In this document: positions 35,614 through 44,861 of the stretch, in pieces | How the letters are laid out: the number at the start of each line of letters is the position of its first letter | How positions within the stretch are numbered: position 1 is the stretch's first letter | NCBI GenBank assembly: GCA_947488155.1 | Contig: CANKYK010000001.1 | Span: 1,739,991 to 1,803,990 of the forward strand | Length of the DNA: 64,000 nucleotides | Direction of reading: 5' to 3' | Origin: an uncultured Erythrobacter sp. | GTDB taxonomy: Bacteria > Pseudomonadota > Alphaproteobacteria > Sphingomonadales > Sphingomonadaceae | Notes under the pieces: generated by a model | Databases searched by the model: none | Told to the model about the DNA's origin: nothing | What the model saw: only the letters and a program-made list of their open reading frames with translations | Program-made: the position numbers and the translations under genes

Positions 35614-36298
35614 GCGCATTCATCGCTGCATGGACCCGCTGCTCTGCCTCTTCGCGCGGTAGGCCAGGTGGGACCATCTCACCCACCTTATAAGTGATCA
35701 CGCCAGAACGCTTGATCCATCCGTGATAGAGCGGCCCGCTGTTCACGGCGACCGGCACAACCGGCAATTTGACTAGCTTATAGATCCCTGCAAAGCCCGC
35801 GCGCATTGGCGGGCTCTCGCCATGCGGCACGCGTGTGCCCTCTGGGAAGATCACGAGCGGACGTCCTTCAGCCACCATCCCTTTAGCTGCGCTTAGCATT
35901 TTGCGCAGTGCGCTTGCCCCGCCATCACGGGAAACCGGGATGAGGCCATAGATTATCGCTGCTCGCCCCCAGCCGGGAATATTAAACAACTCCCGCTTGG
36001 TGAACACGGCGGGCCAGCGGAGCAATGTAGGCGCGTCAATCGCCTCGAAAAAACTCTCATGCTTGATCACATAGAGCACCGGGCCAGTCGCCAGTTCGCC
36101 TTCGACCTTGACTGTGATGCCGATAATGACGCGCAGGCACCAGCGGTGCCAATCGGTCCAGCGCCGCACAATGCCGCGCAGGGCGTCGCGCCGGAATGTC
36201 AGCGCCAGCACAGCGGCCACGACCAGCATCGCGCTGACCCCGTAGAACACGGGATAGAACACCATGCTGCGTAATGCGCTGATAAGGCTTCTAGACAT
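35561..36298 (-). CDS. plsC: 1-acyl-sn-glycerol-3-phosphate acyltransferase
   Basis: A 245-residue membrane-associated acyltransferase making phosphatidic acid. One N-terminal span lies at residues 10-30. The HX4D motif appears in degenerate form as VIKHESFFEAID (His then Glu/Asp). Further blocks are FTKRELFNIPGWG, FPEGTRVPHGE and VAVNSGPLYHG. It is the last gene of the ftsE-ftsX-DUF218-plsC run. Its 3' end overlaps tyrA on the other strand. Confidence 0.88.
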   Translation of the reverse strand: MSRSLISALRSMVFYPVFYGVSAMLVVAAVLALTFRRDALRGIVRRWTDWHRWCLRVIIGITVKVEGELATGPVLYVIKHESFFEAIDAPTLLRWPAVFTKRELFNIPGWGRAAIIYGLIPVSRDGGASALRKMLSAAKGMVAEGRPLVIFPEGTRVPHGESPPMRAGFAGIYKLVKLPVVPVAVNSGPLYHGWIKRSGVITYKVGEMVPPGLPREEAEQRVHAAMNALNDPGQSLDSHRPDLLR

Positions 36299-36309
36299 CG
36301 CCACGCTCG

Positions 36310-36855
36310 TTAGAGGTTGACTAGGCCCGCGGCCCAGCTCGCCAGCAACTTGTGATATTCGAGAAACAGGCTGGAAAGACTGGGGTTGGAGGTCACTGCA
36401 TCGCGCACAACGACAACGCCCTCAGGGAGTTTGCGCGACAATTCACCCGCTGCACGCCGCATATGCCAGTCAGTTGTGACCAGTCGCAGAGATTTGATCT
36501 CGTTGGTTTCGACCCATTGCGCCGTTTCGGAGGCATTGCTGCGCGTATCGACAGCGGCAAAGCCAAGCGTGACACAGCATTCCATGCGCGCGTCATCAAC
36601 GGTGAACTCTGCAGCAAACTCTGCCGGTTTCACTTCCCGGTCGACCCCGCTGACCAGCATCATTTCCGCCGCCCCGCTGTCGAGCGCTTCCAGCCCGCGC
36701 GCGATCCGGCCTGCACCTCCTGTTGGTACAATCACCGCATCGGTCTTGGCCGCCGCATCGCCAGCGACAGGCGAAGGCTGAGGCAAGGTGGTGGCAAAGG
36801 CCAGGAACCCGATCGCCCAAAATAAGAAGATCGCGGAAAGAATGCGTTTGATCAC
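36310..36855 (-). CDS. DUF218/YdcF-SanA-type membrane protein
   Basis: A 181-residue protein with a GTG start that overlaps the ftsX stop (GTGA). One N-terminal membrane span (ILSAIFLFWAIGFLAFATTL) is followed by a DUF218 domain: AVIVPTGGAGRIARGLEAL, MMLVSGVDREVK, SNASETAQW and LVTTDWHMRRA. The fold belongs to the YdcF/SanA/ElyC group linked to envelope integrity. The position after ftsEX is common in alphaproteobacteria. Confidence 0.88.
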   Translation of the reverse strand: MIKRILSAIFLFWAIGFLAFATTLPQPSPVAGDAAAKTDAVIVPTGGAGRIARGLEALDSGAAEMMLVSGVDREVKPAEFAAEFTVDDARMECCVTLGFAAVDTRSNASETAQWVETNEIKSLRLVTTDWHMRRAAGELSRKLPEGVVVVRDAVTSNPSLSSLFLEYHKLLASWAAGLVNL

Positions 36856-37796
36856 AGCATCCTCCGCAGAGCGATCAGGATGGTGTAGCGCCCGGTGATC
36901 AGCGCCAATGCAACACCAGCGAGAGGGATCAACGCGATGATGATCCAATCACTCATACCCAGAACGCCGCCGGCCACCATCCCGCTGTCCAGAGCAGCAA
37001 ACTGACGCCCGAGCAGCCAAACCGCGCCTGCACCCAGACCTAAGCCGACCAGCCCGCCAAAGGCTGCATCGCGCACAACCGAACGCTGAAATATCCGCGT
37101 GATCTGAGCATCGGTTCCGCCGAGCAGATGCATAATTTCAACTGTTTCCTTGTGGTTGGAAAAGGCGCTGCGCGCCGCCAGCCACACGGCTGCCGCGCAG
37201 GCAAAGGTCAGCAAGGCGATCAGTGCCAGCGCCAAATATTGCAGCGATGACAGCGCCGAGTACACCGGTTGCAGCCATTCTGATTGTGCATCCACACGGG
37301 CACCCGGCACATCTGCATCTAGCGCCGCCTGAAGCCGCGCGATTTCCTGTGGCCCGCTGGCGCTGCTTAATTGCACATCGATCAGCGCCGGGATCGGCAA
37401 ATCCTGATTGCCCGCTCCATCGCCCAGCCATGGGCGCAGCATCTCATCCAGCTCTTCTTCTGGCACCACCCTCAGGCTCGCCACGATGTCTTGAGCCGTC
37501 AGCACTTCGGCTGCTGTCGCTGCCTTTTGTTTCCGCAGCGTTTCATTCGCCTCAGTAATCTGGATCGTAACCGCACCCGACAATTCAGCGCGCGCATTGC
37601 CAGTCAGATTATTGAGGGCCAGGCCGCCTGCGGCTGCAATCACGACCAGAGCGATCATAATCGCAATCACCCAAGGGATCGGGCCAGACAGTCTCGCCTG
37701 CGGCACCAACAGCGCAGCGGCGCTGCCCTTGAGCGGCCCCGGAGCTTTTGCAGGCGTGTTGTCGGCCAGCTCTGTTGCAAATGGCGGCGTGCTCAT
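36852..37796 (-). CDS. ftsX: FtsX cell-division permease-like protein
   Basis: A 314-residue inner-membrane protein with four spans: about 45-65, 190-212, 235-258 and 285-305. A periplasmic domain lies between spans 1 and 2. The region EIMHLLGGTDAQITRIFQ is the conserved cytoplasmic coupling segment. It overlaps the end of ftsE by four bases. With FtsE it controls peptidoglycan amidases or endopeptidases at the division site. Confidence 0.92.
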   Translation of the reverse strand: MSTPPFATELADNTPAKAPGPLKGSAAALLVPQARLSGPIPWVIAIMIALVVIAAAGGLALNNLTGNARAELSGAVTIQITEANETLRKQKAATAAEVLTAQDIVASLRVVPEEELDEMLRPWLGDGAGNQDLPIPALIDVQLSSASGPQEIARLQAALDADVPGARVDAQSEWLQPVYSALSSLQYLALALIALLTFACAAAVWLAARSAFSNHKETVEIMHLLGGTDAQITRIFQRSVVRDAAFGGLVGLGLGAGAVWLLGRQFAALDSGMVAGGVLGMSDWIIIALIPLAGVALALITGRYTILIALRRML

Positions 37797-38527
37797 TGCC
37801 CGCCCCCCATTGGCCCAGTGCTACGCGGCGGGAATTTCAGCGCGCCTGTTGGATCGGTCAAGCGGCCCTTGTTAAGCCGCATGATCAGCGATTCCGGCAC
37901 TTTTTTGAGCAAGTGCACATCGTGAGTGGCAACAACAACTGTCGTGCCCAGCCGGTTTAGTGCCTCAAACAGTCGCAGCAGTTTGAGCGCCATTTCCGGA
38001 TCAACGTTGCCGGTTGGCTCATCGGCGATCAGCATATCGGGCCGCCCGATCACCGCGCGCGCAATCGCAACGCGTTGCTGTTCTCCGCCGGACATTGTTG
38101 CTGGGCGGGCCTTCACCCGGTGTGACAGCCCCACCCAATCGAGCATATCATCAACTGGCTTTTGCAGCTCGCTTTCGGGTACACTGGCCAGCCTCAGCGG
38201 TAAGGCAACATTATCGAACGCAGTTAAGTGCTTCACCAGACGAAAGTCCTGAAACACAACGCCCAACCGCCTGCGATAGGTCGGCAATTGCTCCCTGGGC
38301 AGGGTGATCATATCCTTGCCGAACATGCGGATGCCGCCGCGCGAGGGGCGCTGAGCCAGATACAGCAGTTTGAGCAGACTGGTTTTTCCGGCCCCGCTTG
38401 CCCCTGTGAGAAAGTAAAAACTGCCCGGAAAGAGCGTGAAACTGAGGTCGCTCAGCACCTCAGGCTCGGTTCCATAGCGCAGCCCGACATTGTCGAAATT
38501 CACCGTATCGCCTGCGCGTTCATTCAT
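37793..38527 (-). CDS. ftsE: FtsE ATP-binding protein
   Basis: A 244-residue ABC ATPase. Walker A is TGASGAGKTSLLK, the Q-loop VFQDFRLV, the signature MSGGEQQRVAIAR, Walker B MLIADEPTGNVD and the H-loop VVATHDVHL. I chose the ATG at 38527 (MNERAGDTVNF) because upstream in-frame sequence lacks coding character. It is divergent from the zinc-ribbon gene, with about 155 bases between them for promoters. Confidence 0.93.
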   Translation of the reverse strand: MNERAGDTVNFDNVGLRYGTEPEVLSDLSFTLFPGSFYFLTGASGAGKTSLLKLLYLAQRPSRGGIRMFGKDMITLPREQLPTYRRRLGVVFQDFRLVKHLTAFDNVALPLRLASVPESELQKPVDDMLDWVGLSHRVKARPATMSGGEQQRVAIARAVIGRPDMLIADEPTGNVDPEMALKLLRLFEALNRLGTTVVVATHDVHLLKKVPESLIMRLNKGRLTDPTGALKFPPRSTGPMGGGQ

Positions 38528-38681
38528 GGCTATGCCCCTATCCCATGCCTGCCGAGGGGAAAAGCCCATAGTGCTCAGCGCGCGAAACAAGCGCAGCAAT
38601 GTGGAAAAAAGCCAACATTTGCGGCCCAAAGGTCCTGATGCACTTGTGCGCAACTTACGGGCGCGTATTGCCGTAATAACC

Positions 38682-39683
38682 ATGATTATAGCCTGCCCTG
38701 CCTGCAACACACGCTATGTTGTCCCGGACAACGCCATTGGCGATGACGGGCGGACCGTGCGCTGCGCGAAGTGCAAGCATAGTTGGTTTCAAGAGGCGGT
38801 GTTTGATTTGCCACCGCAGGCTGAGGTCGCAGCGCCAGAACCGGCTGCGGAGCCTGCTACACCGCCACCGCCTCCACCCGCAGCGCCCCAGGCAGCGCCG
38901 CCCTCTGCCCCAGAACCTAAGGCAGGCGCGAAAGAAGCGCCTAACGCGCCTTCGATCAATCATTGGCGCACCAGTGACCGACCTGCTGCCACAAAAGATG
39001 CGGTCAGCGCGGCGGCGGCATCAGCCGCGTCTGCCCTTCATCGAGATCGCACGCCGCTCGACCAAGAACCGGAAGCGGATGATCAAGCTCCCCCAAGCGA
39101 TACTGCCGAAGAAAGCACCAATCACGATATCGGTCCAGCCGCGTCCTATAGTTCAAGCAGCTACGATGGTGACGCTGCTGATGAGTTCGCTGAGACCGAA
39201 GAATATGATAGCGATGAGGGCTCGCGTTTCGACTATCGCCCGCCTTTCACGGCTCGCCGCAATCCGCTCAAAATGTGGACTGCGGCGGCTGCAATTTTCG
39301 CCTTACTTGCTGCAGGTACCATCGCCGCAGTAAATTATTACGGCATGCCCGATTGGGCACCGTTCAACCGGCCTGTATTCGGGATCGGCCAGTCTGATCT
39401 TGAGCTGGATTTCCCTGCCGCTGAACAACGCACCGAAACCCTGCCCAGCGGCACAGAGATTTTCCGCGCGCGCGGCACAATCACCAACACTGGCCGCGAA
39501 ACGGTTGATGTGCCGTCGCTGCGCATTGTCCTGCGCGATGAGCGAGAGCGGATTGTGTTCGATTGGAATGTTGCTCCGCCGCAGTCACAGCTGGCCCCAG
39601 GCGAGACCATGACGGTGACTGAAGCGGTTACCGATGTGCCAGCGACAGCCCGCTTTGCAGAAATCGGTTGGGCACCTAACTAA
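38682..39683 (+). CDS. Zinc-ribbon (MJ0042-type) membrane protein
   Basis: A 333-residue protein. Residues 1-38 are a zinc ribbon (MIIACPACNTRYVVPDN and VRCAKCKHSWF). A Pro/Ala/Glu/Ser-rich low-complexity region follows to about residue 180. One membrane span lies near 195-215 (AAAAIFALLAAGTIAAVNYY). The C-terminal periplasmic domain resembles DUF3426 (FRARGTITNTGRETVDVPSL). The family is widespread next to ftsEX in alphaproteobacteria; its function is unclear. The start at 38682 places the ribbon at the very N-terminus, as usual. Confidence 0.85.
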   Translation: MIIACPACNTRYVVPDNAIGDDGRTVRCAKCKHSWFQEAVFDLPPQAEVAAPEPAAEPATPPPPPPAAPQAAPPSAPEPKAGAKEAPNAPSINHWRTSDRPAATKDAVSAAAASAASALHRDRTPLDQEPEADDQAPPSDTAEESTNHDIGPAASYSSSSYDGDAADEFAETEEYDSDEGSRFDYRPPFTARRNPLKMWTAAAAIFALLAAGTIAAVNYYGMPDWAPFNRPVFGIGQSDLELDFPAAEQRTETLPSGTEIFRARGTITNTGRETVDVPSLRIVLRDERERIVFDWNVAPPQSQLAPGETMTVTEAVTDVPATARFAEIGWAPN

Positions 39684-39802
39684 GCGCAGTTTGGATGCAA
39701 TTTTGCCGCGGCACAGCAAAGTGCTTGCCGTGGCCGATACCCCTTGCTAGGGGCGCGCTCCTACCGAGGGGCGAGGCATCGCCTGCCCCTGCTGACTGTG
39801 TG

Positions 39803-39889
39803 CGGTCGTGGCGGAACTGGTAGACGCGCAACGTTGAGGTCGTTGTGGGCTAACGCCCGTGGAAGTTCGAGTCTTCTCGACCGCACCAA
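39803..39889 (+). tRNA. tRNA-Leu (anticodon GAG)
   Basis: Acceptor GCGGTCG pairs with CGACCGC, then A and encoded CCA (39887-39889). The D arm reads GTGGCGGAACTGGTAGACGC, the anticodon loop TTGAGGT and the long variable arm GTGGGCTAACGCCCGTGG, as expected for a class II tRNA. T arm AGTTCGAGTCTTCT. The accessory region with an integrase begins just downstream. Confidence 0.96.
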
Positions 39890-40408
39890 ACAGTCCTGAT
39901 CTTCAGACTGCAGTTATCTGGAAACGCAACAGTGGCCAGGAGGGGCGGGGTTCTGCGCCGCTATGGTGACAAAAGCCTCAAACTTGCAGCCAGAGATTTA
40001 AGCGATGCCTGCGAATAACTCACCGAAATTGGGTTAATGTCTCCATTCACGCAGAACTCGGCTGCAAAACCATGTTTTCGTGAGTGGACTTGTGCGCTGA
40101 TCGATGGCTTGGTGGCTGTGTGGATAGACACACCAAACAGTTGATTGTCGGCATTTGCACTCAGATCGGCACCGAGATGGAAGGCAACAGCTTCCTAGCG
40201 CTTAAAGTTTCTTCCGAACCTTTAGGCGAACTGAATGCGGTCTTGGATCAACTGGAGAATTCAAGCGACAGAATCTCTGCGCTAGTCCGTGCAGCTCGTG
40301 TTTTGAGTGAATGACGGCAACGCGCCCCAATCTAAGACGTTGCCGTTCGAGATCTTAGCGCCCGAAAGCAGACATTCTCCGAGGCCATTCCGGCCAAGGA
40401 GAATAGCA
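39890..40408 (+). other. Region between tRNA-Leu and integrase, with one possible small gene
   Basis: About 520 bases where an attachment site would be expected. A frame from 40084 to 40314 is open; an internal ATG at 40177 gives a 45-residue product (MEGNSFLALKVSSEPLGELN and on) with amphipathic helices, but the ribosome site is weak. I see no perfect copy of the tRNA 3' end elsewhere in the window by eye. Confidence 0.35.
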
Positions 40409-41041
40409 ATGACGTACTCACACTTCGATCCCGCTGCGCAGAACAGGGTGCCTTGGAACTTTGGAGCGAAGATTGGCCCCAAGCGTCCATTCAATCAAAA
40501 GCAGATATGGGCGATCAGATTCTTCCTGGATCGCGAGAAACGCATTCGAGATCGCGCGCTGTTTGACCTGGCAATTGATAGCAAGTTGCGAGGTTGCGAC
40601 CTCGTCGAGTTGAAGATCGGCGACCTGGTCAGTGGTCCCGAAATTAGAACGCGAGCGACAATTACGCAGCGCAAGACCGGACGACCTGTCCAGTTCGAGA
40701 TTGCGGCTGACGCGCGTTCAAGTCTTTTCGCCTGGCTGGAGCTCAGAGGTGGTGACGTCGAGGACTTTGTCTTTCCGAGCCGCGTTGATCCCGCTCGCCA
40801 CTTGAGCACGCGACAATACGCTCGGCTTGTTGATGAGTGGGTTGCGGCCATCGGCCTGCGACCGGAGGAGTACGGTACACACTCACTGCGCCGAACAAAG
40901 GCTTCGATCATCTACAAAGCCACAGGCAACATCCGGGCAATCCAGATATTGCTCGGTCACTCCAAGATCGAAAACACAGTCCGATACCTAGGCGTCGACA
41001 TAGAAGACGCTCTTACCCTTGCTGAGAAAACTGAAATCTGA
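40409..41041 (+). CDS. Short tyrosine recombinase/integrase
   Basis: A 210-residue protein. I chose the ATG at 40409 for its AAGGAG. Residues about 25-205 are the phage-integrase catalytic domain. LRGCDLVELKIGD carries the first Arg, THSLRRTKAS the HxxR, LLGHSKIENTVRYLG the GH and the catalytic Tyr. The N-terminal SAM-like core-binding domain is missing, so it is a short-type integrase or a truncated one. Its place 520 bases after tRNA-Leu suggests it came with, or mobilised, the accessory DNA that follows. Confidence 0.85.
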   Translation: MTYSHFDPAAQNRVPWNFGAKIGPKRPFNQKQIWAIRFFLDREKRIRDRALFDLAIDSKLRGCDLVELKIGDLVSGPEIRTRATITQRKTGRPVQFEIAADARSSLFAWLELRGGDVEDFVFPSRVDPARHLSTRQYARLVDEWVAAIGLRPEEYGTHSLRRTKASIIYKATGNIRAIQILLGHSKIENTVRYLGVDIEDALTLAEKTEI

Positions 41042-41074
41042 CTGGAGTTGGGCGCCAGCTTCGAGCAGGCTGGC

Positions 41075-41100
41075 GTCCGCTTCTGGGGGTGAAAGCGGTC
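41075..41100. repeat. Dispersed palindromic repeat, copy A (short form)
   Basis: GTCCGCT (41075-41081) and AGCGGTC (ending 41100) enclose TCTGGGGGTGAA. This is the compact form of an element found again at 44431 and 47211. It sits just after the integrase stop. Confidence 0.5.
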
Positions 41101-41162
41101 GTTCGAGAGTATGTAAGGAATAGTTAGGCGTGCTTTCCAATTACGCAAACGGCATTGGACCA

Positions 41163-41915
41163 TCAAAGAAGTGCTTCTCGAACCAATTTTATGCGCGTGC
41201 GGGCAATAGGTGCCGAAACGCCCGATCGCAGCAGTACGGATTGTTTCCCGTTACTTCTGACAATTTCGGCAACGCCGCGGTTTGCCACCCACCATGAGCG
41301 ATGAGTTTGTATTCCATCGACCGCGATAAGTTCTTCCAGGGCATCGGACAAGCGCATCAAGATCAGCGCATTGCCGATATCTGTATGGACGCGAATGTAA
41401 TGATCCTCTGATGATATGGCATAGAGTTCTGCAGCTTGAAATTTTGGTGGCAGACGCTTCAAAAATTTCTGAACCGAGCTGGCGTCACTACCTTCGTTGG
41501 CGGAGGCCGCATGGCTCAAAACGCCGCTAGCCTTCAACGCTGCATATCCAGCAAACACAATAATCGTCGCGACGATGAGGGACATGAAATACTGCTGGAT
41601 CCAATTGGAAATCGGCCAATTGCTCTCATAGCCAGTATTAAAACCTAGCAGAATGAACGGAGCCGGGACGCTGGCCAATGCGGCTAAAACGATGAGTTGG
41701 GCGGAAACCGTGCGTGTTCGCAGACCTCCATTAAAGACCCAAGGTGCCACCAGGGCTGCCGCTGCCAAACCAGCGCCAATGGTCGAGAACCAAAATACGA
41801 AACGCAGACCAAACGGCATGCGATCAGAATCGTAGATGGCCAATAGAGTGAATAAAGTTGCCAGCGCAGCGGTGGTGGTCAAGCCGACCAACCCCAATTT
41901 CCATGTCAGCCGCAT
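41163..41915 (-). CDS. Membrane-bound LytTR DNA-binding regulator
   Basis: A 250-residue protein. The ATG at 41915 is chosen because a membrane span follows directly and GGGGATAGG precedes it. There are four hydrophobic spans in residues about 5-130. The C-terminal 95 residues are a LytTR domain: AELYAISSEDHYIRVHTDIG, LRLSDALEEL-type strand and HRSWWVANRGVAEI, ending RTRIKLVREALL. There is no receiver domain, so signal input is probably through the membrane part. It is divergent from the serine-hydrolase gene, which is a plausible target. Confidence 0.85.
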   Translation of the reverse strand: MRLTWKLGLVGLTTTAALATLFTLLAIYDSDRMPFGLRFVFWFSTIGAGLAAAALVAPWVFNGGLRTRTVSAQLIVLAALASVPAPFILLGFNTGYESNWPISNWIQQYFMSLIVATIIVFAGYAALKASGVLSHAASANEGSDASSVQKFLKRLPPKFQAAELYAISSEDHYIRVHTDIGNALILMRLSDALEELIAVDGIQTHRSWWVANRGVAEIVRSNGKQSVLLRSGVSAPIARTRIKLVREALL

Positions 41916-42075
41916 CCTATCCCCGCAATTCGCGCTTCGCGAATGGACTGTAACTGCAGTTGGCGAAAAATTCCACGCGGTTGGCGCATGGGTGTTGGAG
42001 CTCCCATACAATGACCCTCAGTTGTCTTACTGCGCAGCTTTGCGCGCCTAGCAAGACAACCCAGGAACAGTTTGG

Positions 42076-43533
42076 ATGATCCATCAGATGAAACGCATGA
42101 AAGGCGCCATAGCGATTTTACTGCTCTCGTTCTCCTCGGCCCAGGCCTTAGCGCAAGCGGCAAGGCCGGCTTCACCTGATGCGGCAGAAGTTGATGCGTT
42201 CATCCAAGAGGGAATGGAGCAACTCAATGCTCCCGGCGGCGCAGTTGGGTTAGTTGAAGATGGGATGATCACCCATTTGCGCGGCTTCGGCAAAACAGAT
42301 CAATCCGGCGGGCCTATCACACCACAAACACCATTCCAGATCGCATCAGTCACGAAGTCTTTTACATCATTGGTCGTCTTGCAATTGGAAGGCGAAGGAA
42401 AGCTCTCGATTGATGATCCGGTGATCCGGCATATCCCGGATTTCAGCACAGCCGATCGCAATATATCCGATGCTATCACAATCCGTAATCTGATGAATCA
42501 CCGCAGCGGCCTTTCGACGCTTGATGGCAATCGTTATCAAAGATCTCAGTATCGGGGAGACGACGCGGCCGGGCAGGCTGTGAAACGGCTCGGCTCCGCC
42601 CAGTTGGAGGGGCACCCGGGGGCCAGTTACCAATATTCCAATGCAAACTACGCAACGCTGGCGCATTTGATTGAAACGATTGAGCAAGCGCCATTTGAGC
42701 AAGTGCTGGAGGACCGGATATTTTCTGTCCTCGGCATGAAGAACAGCTTTGTTCAAATAGCAAGCAAGCCAATCACGGCTGAGGCCAAAGGTCATATCCA
42801 ATGGTTTGGCATGCCTTTCGAGGATCACTTCATCGCCAGCCGGATGATGATGGCTGCTGGTGGGGTCACGACGAGCGCAGAAGATTTGGCCAAGTATCTT
42901 ATCGCGGTTTCTGAAAATGACCCGCGGATTGTGCCGATTTCCCTAGCCAACTCTTGGGCAAAAAATCACGAACGTGCATACGAGTTTGGGTGGGAACATG
43001 ACACCGTACACGGACAAAAGATCATATTCCACGACGGGGCAAACCCGGGTTTCCGTTCCATTCTGATGTACAATCTAGAGACGCGCAAAGGCGGGCTCTT
43101 TCTGATGAATATGTCGGGCACGCTCGATGGAAATTTGCACTATGGGACCGTTCGCTACGCACTTGGATTGCCAGGCACGGACATTTCCACCTCGCAGATT
43201 TTTGTATATCTATTGTGGGGATCCGCACTCACTCTAGTTCTGCTGGCTGCAGCGTGTACCTTTTCACTCCGCAAATTTCGCAGAGCCGAATCAGAGCCTG
43301 CGAATAGGTCTTCGTTAGTGAAGTGGGCCTCTATCCTGTTACCAGCGCTTTGTTTGATCGGTTATGCCTTTACATTGTGGTTTTACGTTCCCCGATCATT
43401 CGGTGTCGATTTCTCCGCAGCCAGCCTATTTTTTCCCGATCTGGGTCTATTGATGGCTCTCCAAATTTTCGTTGCCGTTGTGTGGGCAGTCGTGCGGAGC
43501 ATCCTGTTAGTAAGACGTTATGGTTTAGAATGA
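42076..43533 (+). CDS. Serine beta-lactamase-like hydrolase with membrane tail
   Basis: A 485-residue protein. The signal peptide ends near ALAQAA. Residues about 30-350 are a class C beta-lactamase/D-Ala-D-Ala peptidase-like domain: SxxK in QIASVTKSFTSL, YxN in YQYSNANYATL, and the third box in HDGANPGFRS (HxG-type). Three further membrane spans lie near 385-402, 420-440 and 455-475. Proteins of this plan are usually esterases or peptidases rather than antibiotic resistance enzymes. An in-frame ATG at 42088 is an alternative start. Confidence 0.88.
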   Translation: MIHQMKRMKGAIAILLLSFSSAQALAQAARPASPDAAEVDAFIQEGMEQLNAPGGAVGLVEDGMITHLRGFGKTDQSGGPITPQTPFQIASVTKSFTSLVVLQLEGEGKLSIDDPVIRHIPDFSTADRNISDAITIRNLMNHRSGLSTLDGNRYQRSQYRGDDAAGQAVKRLGSAQLEGHPGASYQYSNANYATLAHLIETIEQAPFEQVLEDRIFSVLGMKNSFVQIASKPITAEAKGHIQWFGMPFEDHFIASRMMMAAGGVTTSAEDLAKYLIAVSENDPRIVPISLANSWAKNHERAYEFGWEHDTVHGQKIIFHDGANPGFRSILMYNLETRKGGLFLMNMSGTLDGNLHYGTVRYALGLPGTDISTSQIFVYLLWGSALTLVLLAAACTFSLRKFRRAESEPANRSSLVKWASILLPALCLIGYAFTLWFYVPRSFGVDFSAASLFFPDLGLLMALQIFVAVVWAVVRSILLVRRYGLE

Positions 43534-43661
43534 ACTCCTGAACGAGTGGGTTTCAGCTTCCGTAATTGGACTGTACGCTGAACGGCTGCTTTTCCACTTC
43601 AACAGCTCGAATCTGACAGTCTGCTTACGGCCCAAGTTCTAAAACCTCCAGATAAGCGCGG

Positions 43662-44306
43662 CTAAAGGACTTGCGCCGACAAGGTGATGCTACCCTCCAC
43701 CAAGTACTCGCGCACTTTCGGGTTTGACAGGCTACCTGACCAATATGCGTTTGCTAGCCTACCTAACTCACCAAAATTAAACTCGTCCTTGACGGCATAG
43801 GGATCGCAGGCATGAATATTCACCCCTTCAATTCCACTCACCTCGAAAACCTTAAAGCCTGTTGATTGGGCTTGAGGCCCCCAGGTGTTGATCCAATTCG
43901 ATATTTGCCCTTCTTCAGTCAGCCATATCCCCCTTTGACGTCTTGGAAGATGCGAGAATCGAGAGCCTCTAACCTGCTCGAAAACTGCTTCTCGAGCCAT
44001 CTTCAGAGCTTGCGATTTAACTCCCCATAACTGCCAGGCGATCTCTCGATACTTCTTTGCCTTCGCGAGCTTGAATTCGTCAGACTGTTCCAGAAACAGC
44101 TGATCCATATCTCCCTGATCTAGTTCTATTCGGGGGTCGCCGCTTGGTGTAATCCTTTGGAAGTCGGCGTTGCATTTATCGAAACCTCGCTCGATCCCAC
44201 AGCTGAACTCGTTTCTCTCCCAAACACTGGTATCAATAACGTCGCCCACCTGATTTCCTTCGAAATCGATCCGCAAACGCTGAATGTGAAAGAGCCTTGT
44301 TTGCAC
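43662..44306 (-). CDS. Hypothetical protein, DUF2441-like
   Basis: A 214-residue soluble protein. The block VFEQVRGSRFSHLPRRQRG then IWLTEEGQ resembles the E...R...FP.LPSR...WLT core of DUF2441. The C-terminus (EFNFGELGRLANAYWSG) fits the same group, which has an ADP-ribosyltransferase-like look in my memory. The function is unknown. Base composition here is lower in GC than in the core genome, consistent with acquired DNA. Confidence 0.55.
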   Translation of the reverse strand: MQTRLFHIQRLRIDFEGNQVGDVIDTSVWERNEFSCGIERGFDKCNADFQRITPSGDPRIELDQGDMDQLFLEQSDEFKLAKAKKYREIAWQLWGVKSQALKMAREAVFEQVRGSRFSHLPRRQRGIWLTEEGQISNWINTWGPQAQSTGFKVFEVSGIEGVNIHACDPYAVKDEFNFGELGRLANAYWSGSLSNPKVREYLVEGSITLSAQVL

Positions 44307-44646
44307 ACATATCTCCCTAGCAAGATTTCCTCACACAAGATTCATCAAAGGTCTTCCATGAACTAGATGCCAAGCCGATCGCAAGAGAACGACATGGCAG
44401 CAATTCGCTCATGCGCATTCAAACCCGACAGTCCGCTAACGGCCCACCTTGAGCCATCGCTAAGCGTCGTATTCTGGGGGTGAAAGCGGACTTTAAGGTT
44501 TGTGGTTAGGAATGGTGGCCAACTTCTGATGACCAACAACTTGTAAATCATGATGGCCATCACCATTTATCACCTATCGAGAGTACGTCTTAATGCGCCT
44601 CTTCGACTGAGAGACAATTGCGCTCCCGCATTGGGAGACAAGCGAA
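44307..44646. other. Intergenic region with dispersed repeat
   Basis: About 340 bases between a DUF2441-like gene and a small plus-strand gene. It contains repeat copy B at 44431-44491. I see no convincing gene; the open frame 44566-44363 on the minus strand crosses the repeat and lacks a ribosome site. Confidence 0.5.
44431..44491. repeat. Dispersed palindromic repeat, copy B (long form)
   Basis: GTCCGCT (44431-44437) and its reverse complement AGCGGAC (44485-44491) bound a 47-base core ending TTCTGGGGGTGAA. The right half is nearly identical to copies at 41081 and 47254. Confidence 0.5.
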
Positions 44647-44850
44647 TTGAGCCTCAACAGACTTCTTTATAACCACCAGATCGCTTTGATGAACGCTGCA
44701 TCGGAGGGAGTTGCGGGCGCTTTTTGCGGCTCCGTCGATCATCATGAGAAATTGCTACGGAAGGCCCGGCAGCAATTCGGTGTCGCGCAGTATCCTGTCG
44801 CGAACACGAAAACCGCCAACTCGCCAATTCACCAGTCCACTGCTGACTAA
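44647..44850 (+). CDS. Small hypothetical protein upstream of SET gene
   Basis: A 67-residue product from a TTG start preceded by GGGAGA. The sequence (LLYNHQIALMNAASEGVAGA, then HHEKLLRKARQQFG) is helical and His/Gln-rich. It looks like a short family I associate with sphingomonads, but I cannot name it. The stop lies 11 bases before the SET gene start, so co-transcription is likely. Confidence 0.5.
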   Translation: MSLNRLLYNHQIALMNAASEGVAGAFCGSVDHHEKLLRKARQQFGVAQYPVANTKTANSPIHQSTAD

Positions 44851-44861
44851 GGATTCTCAAT

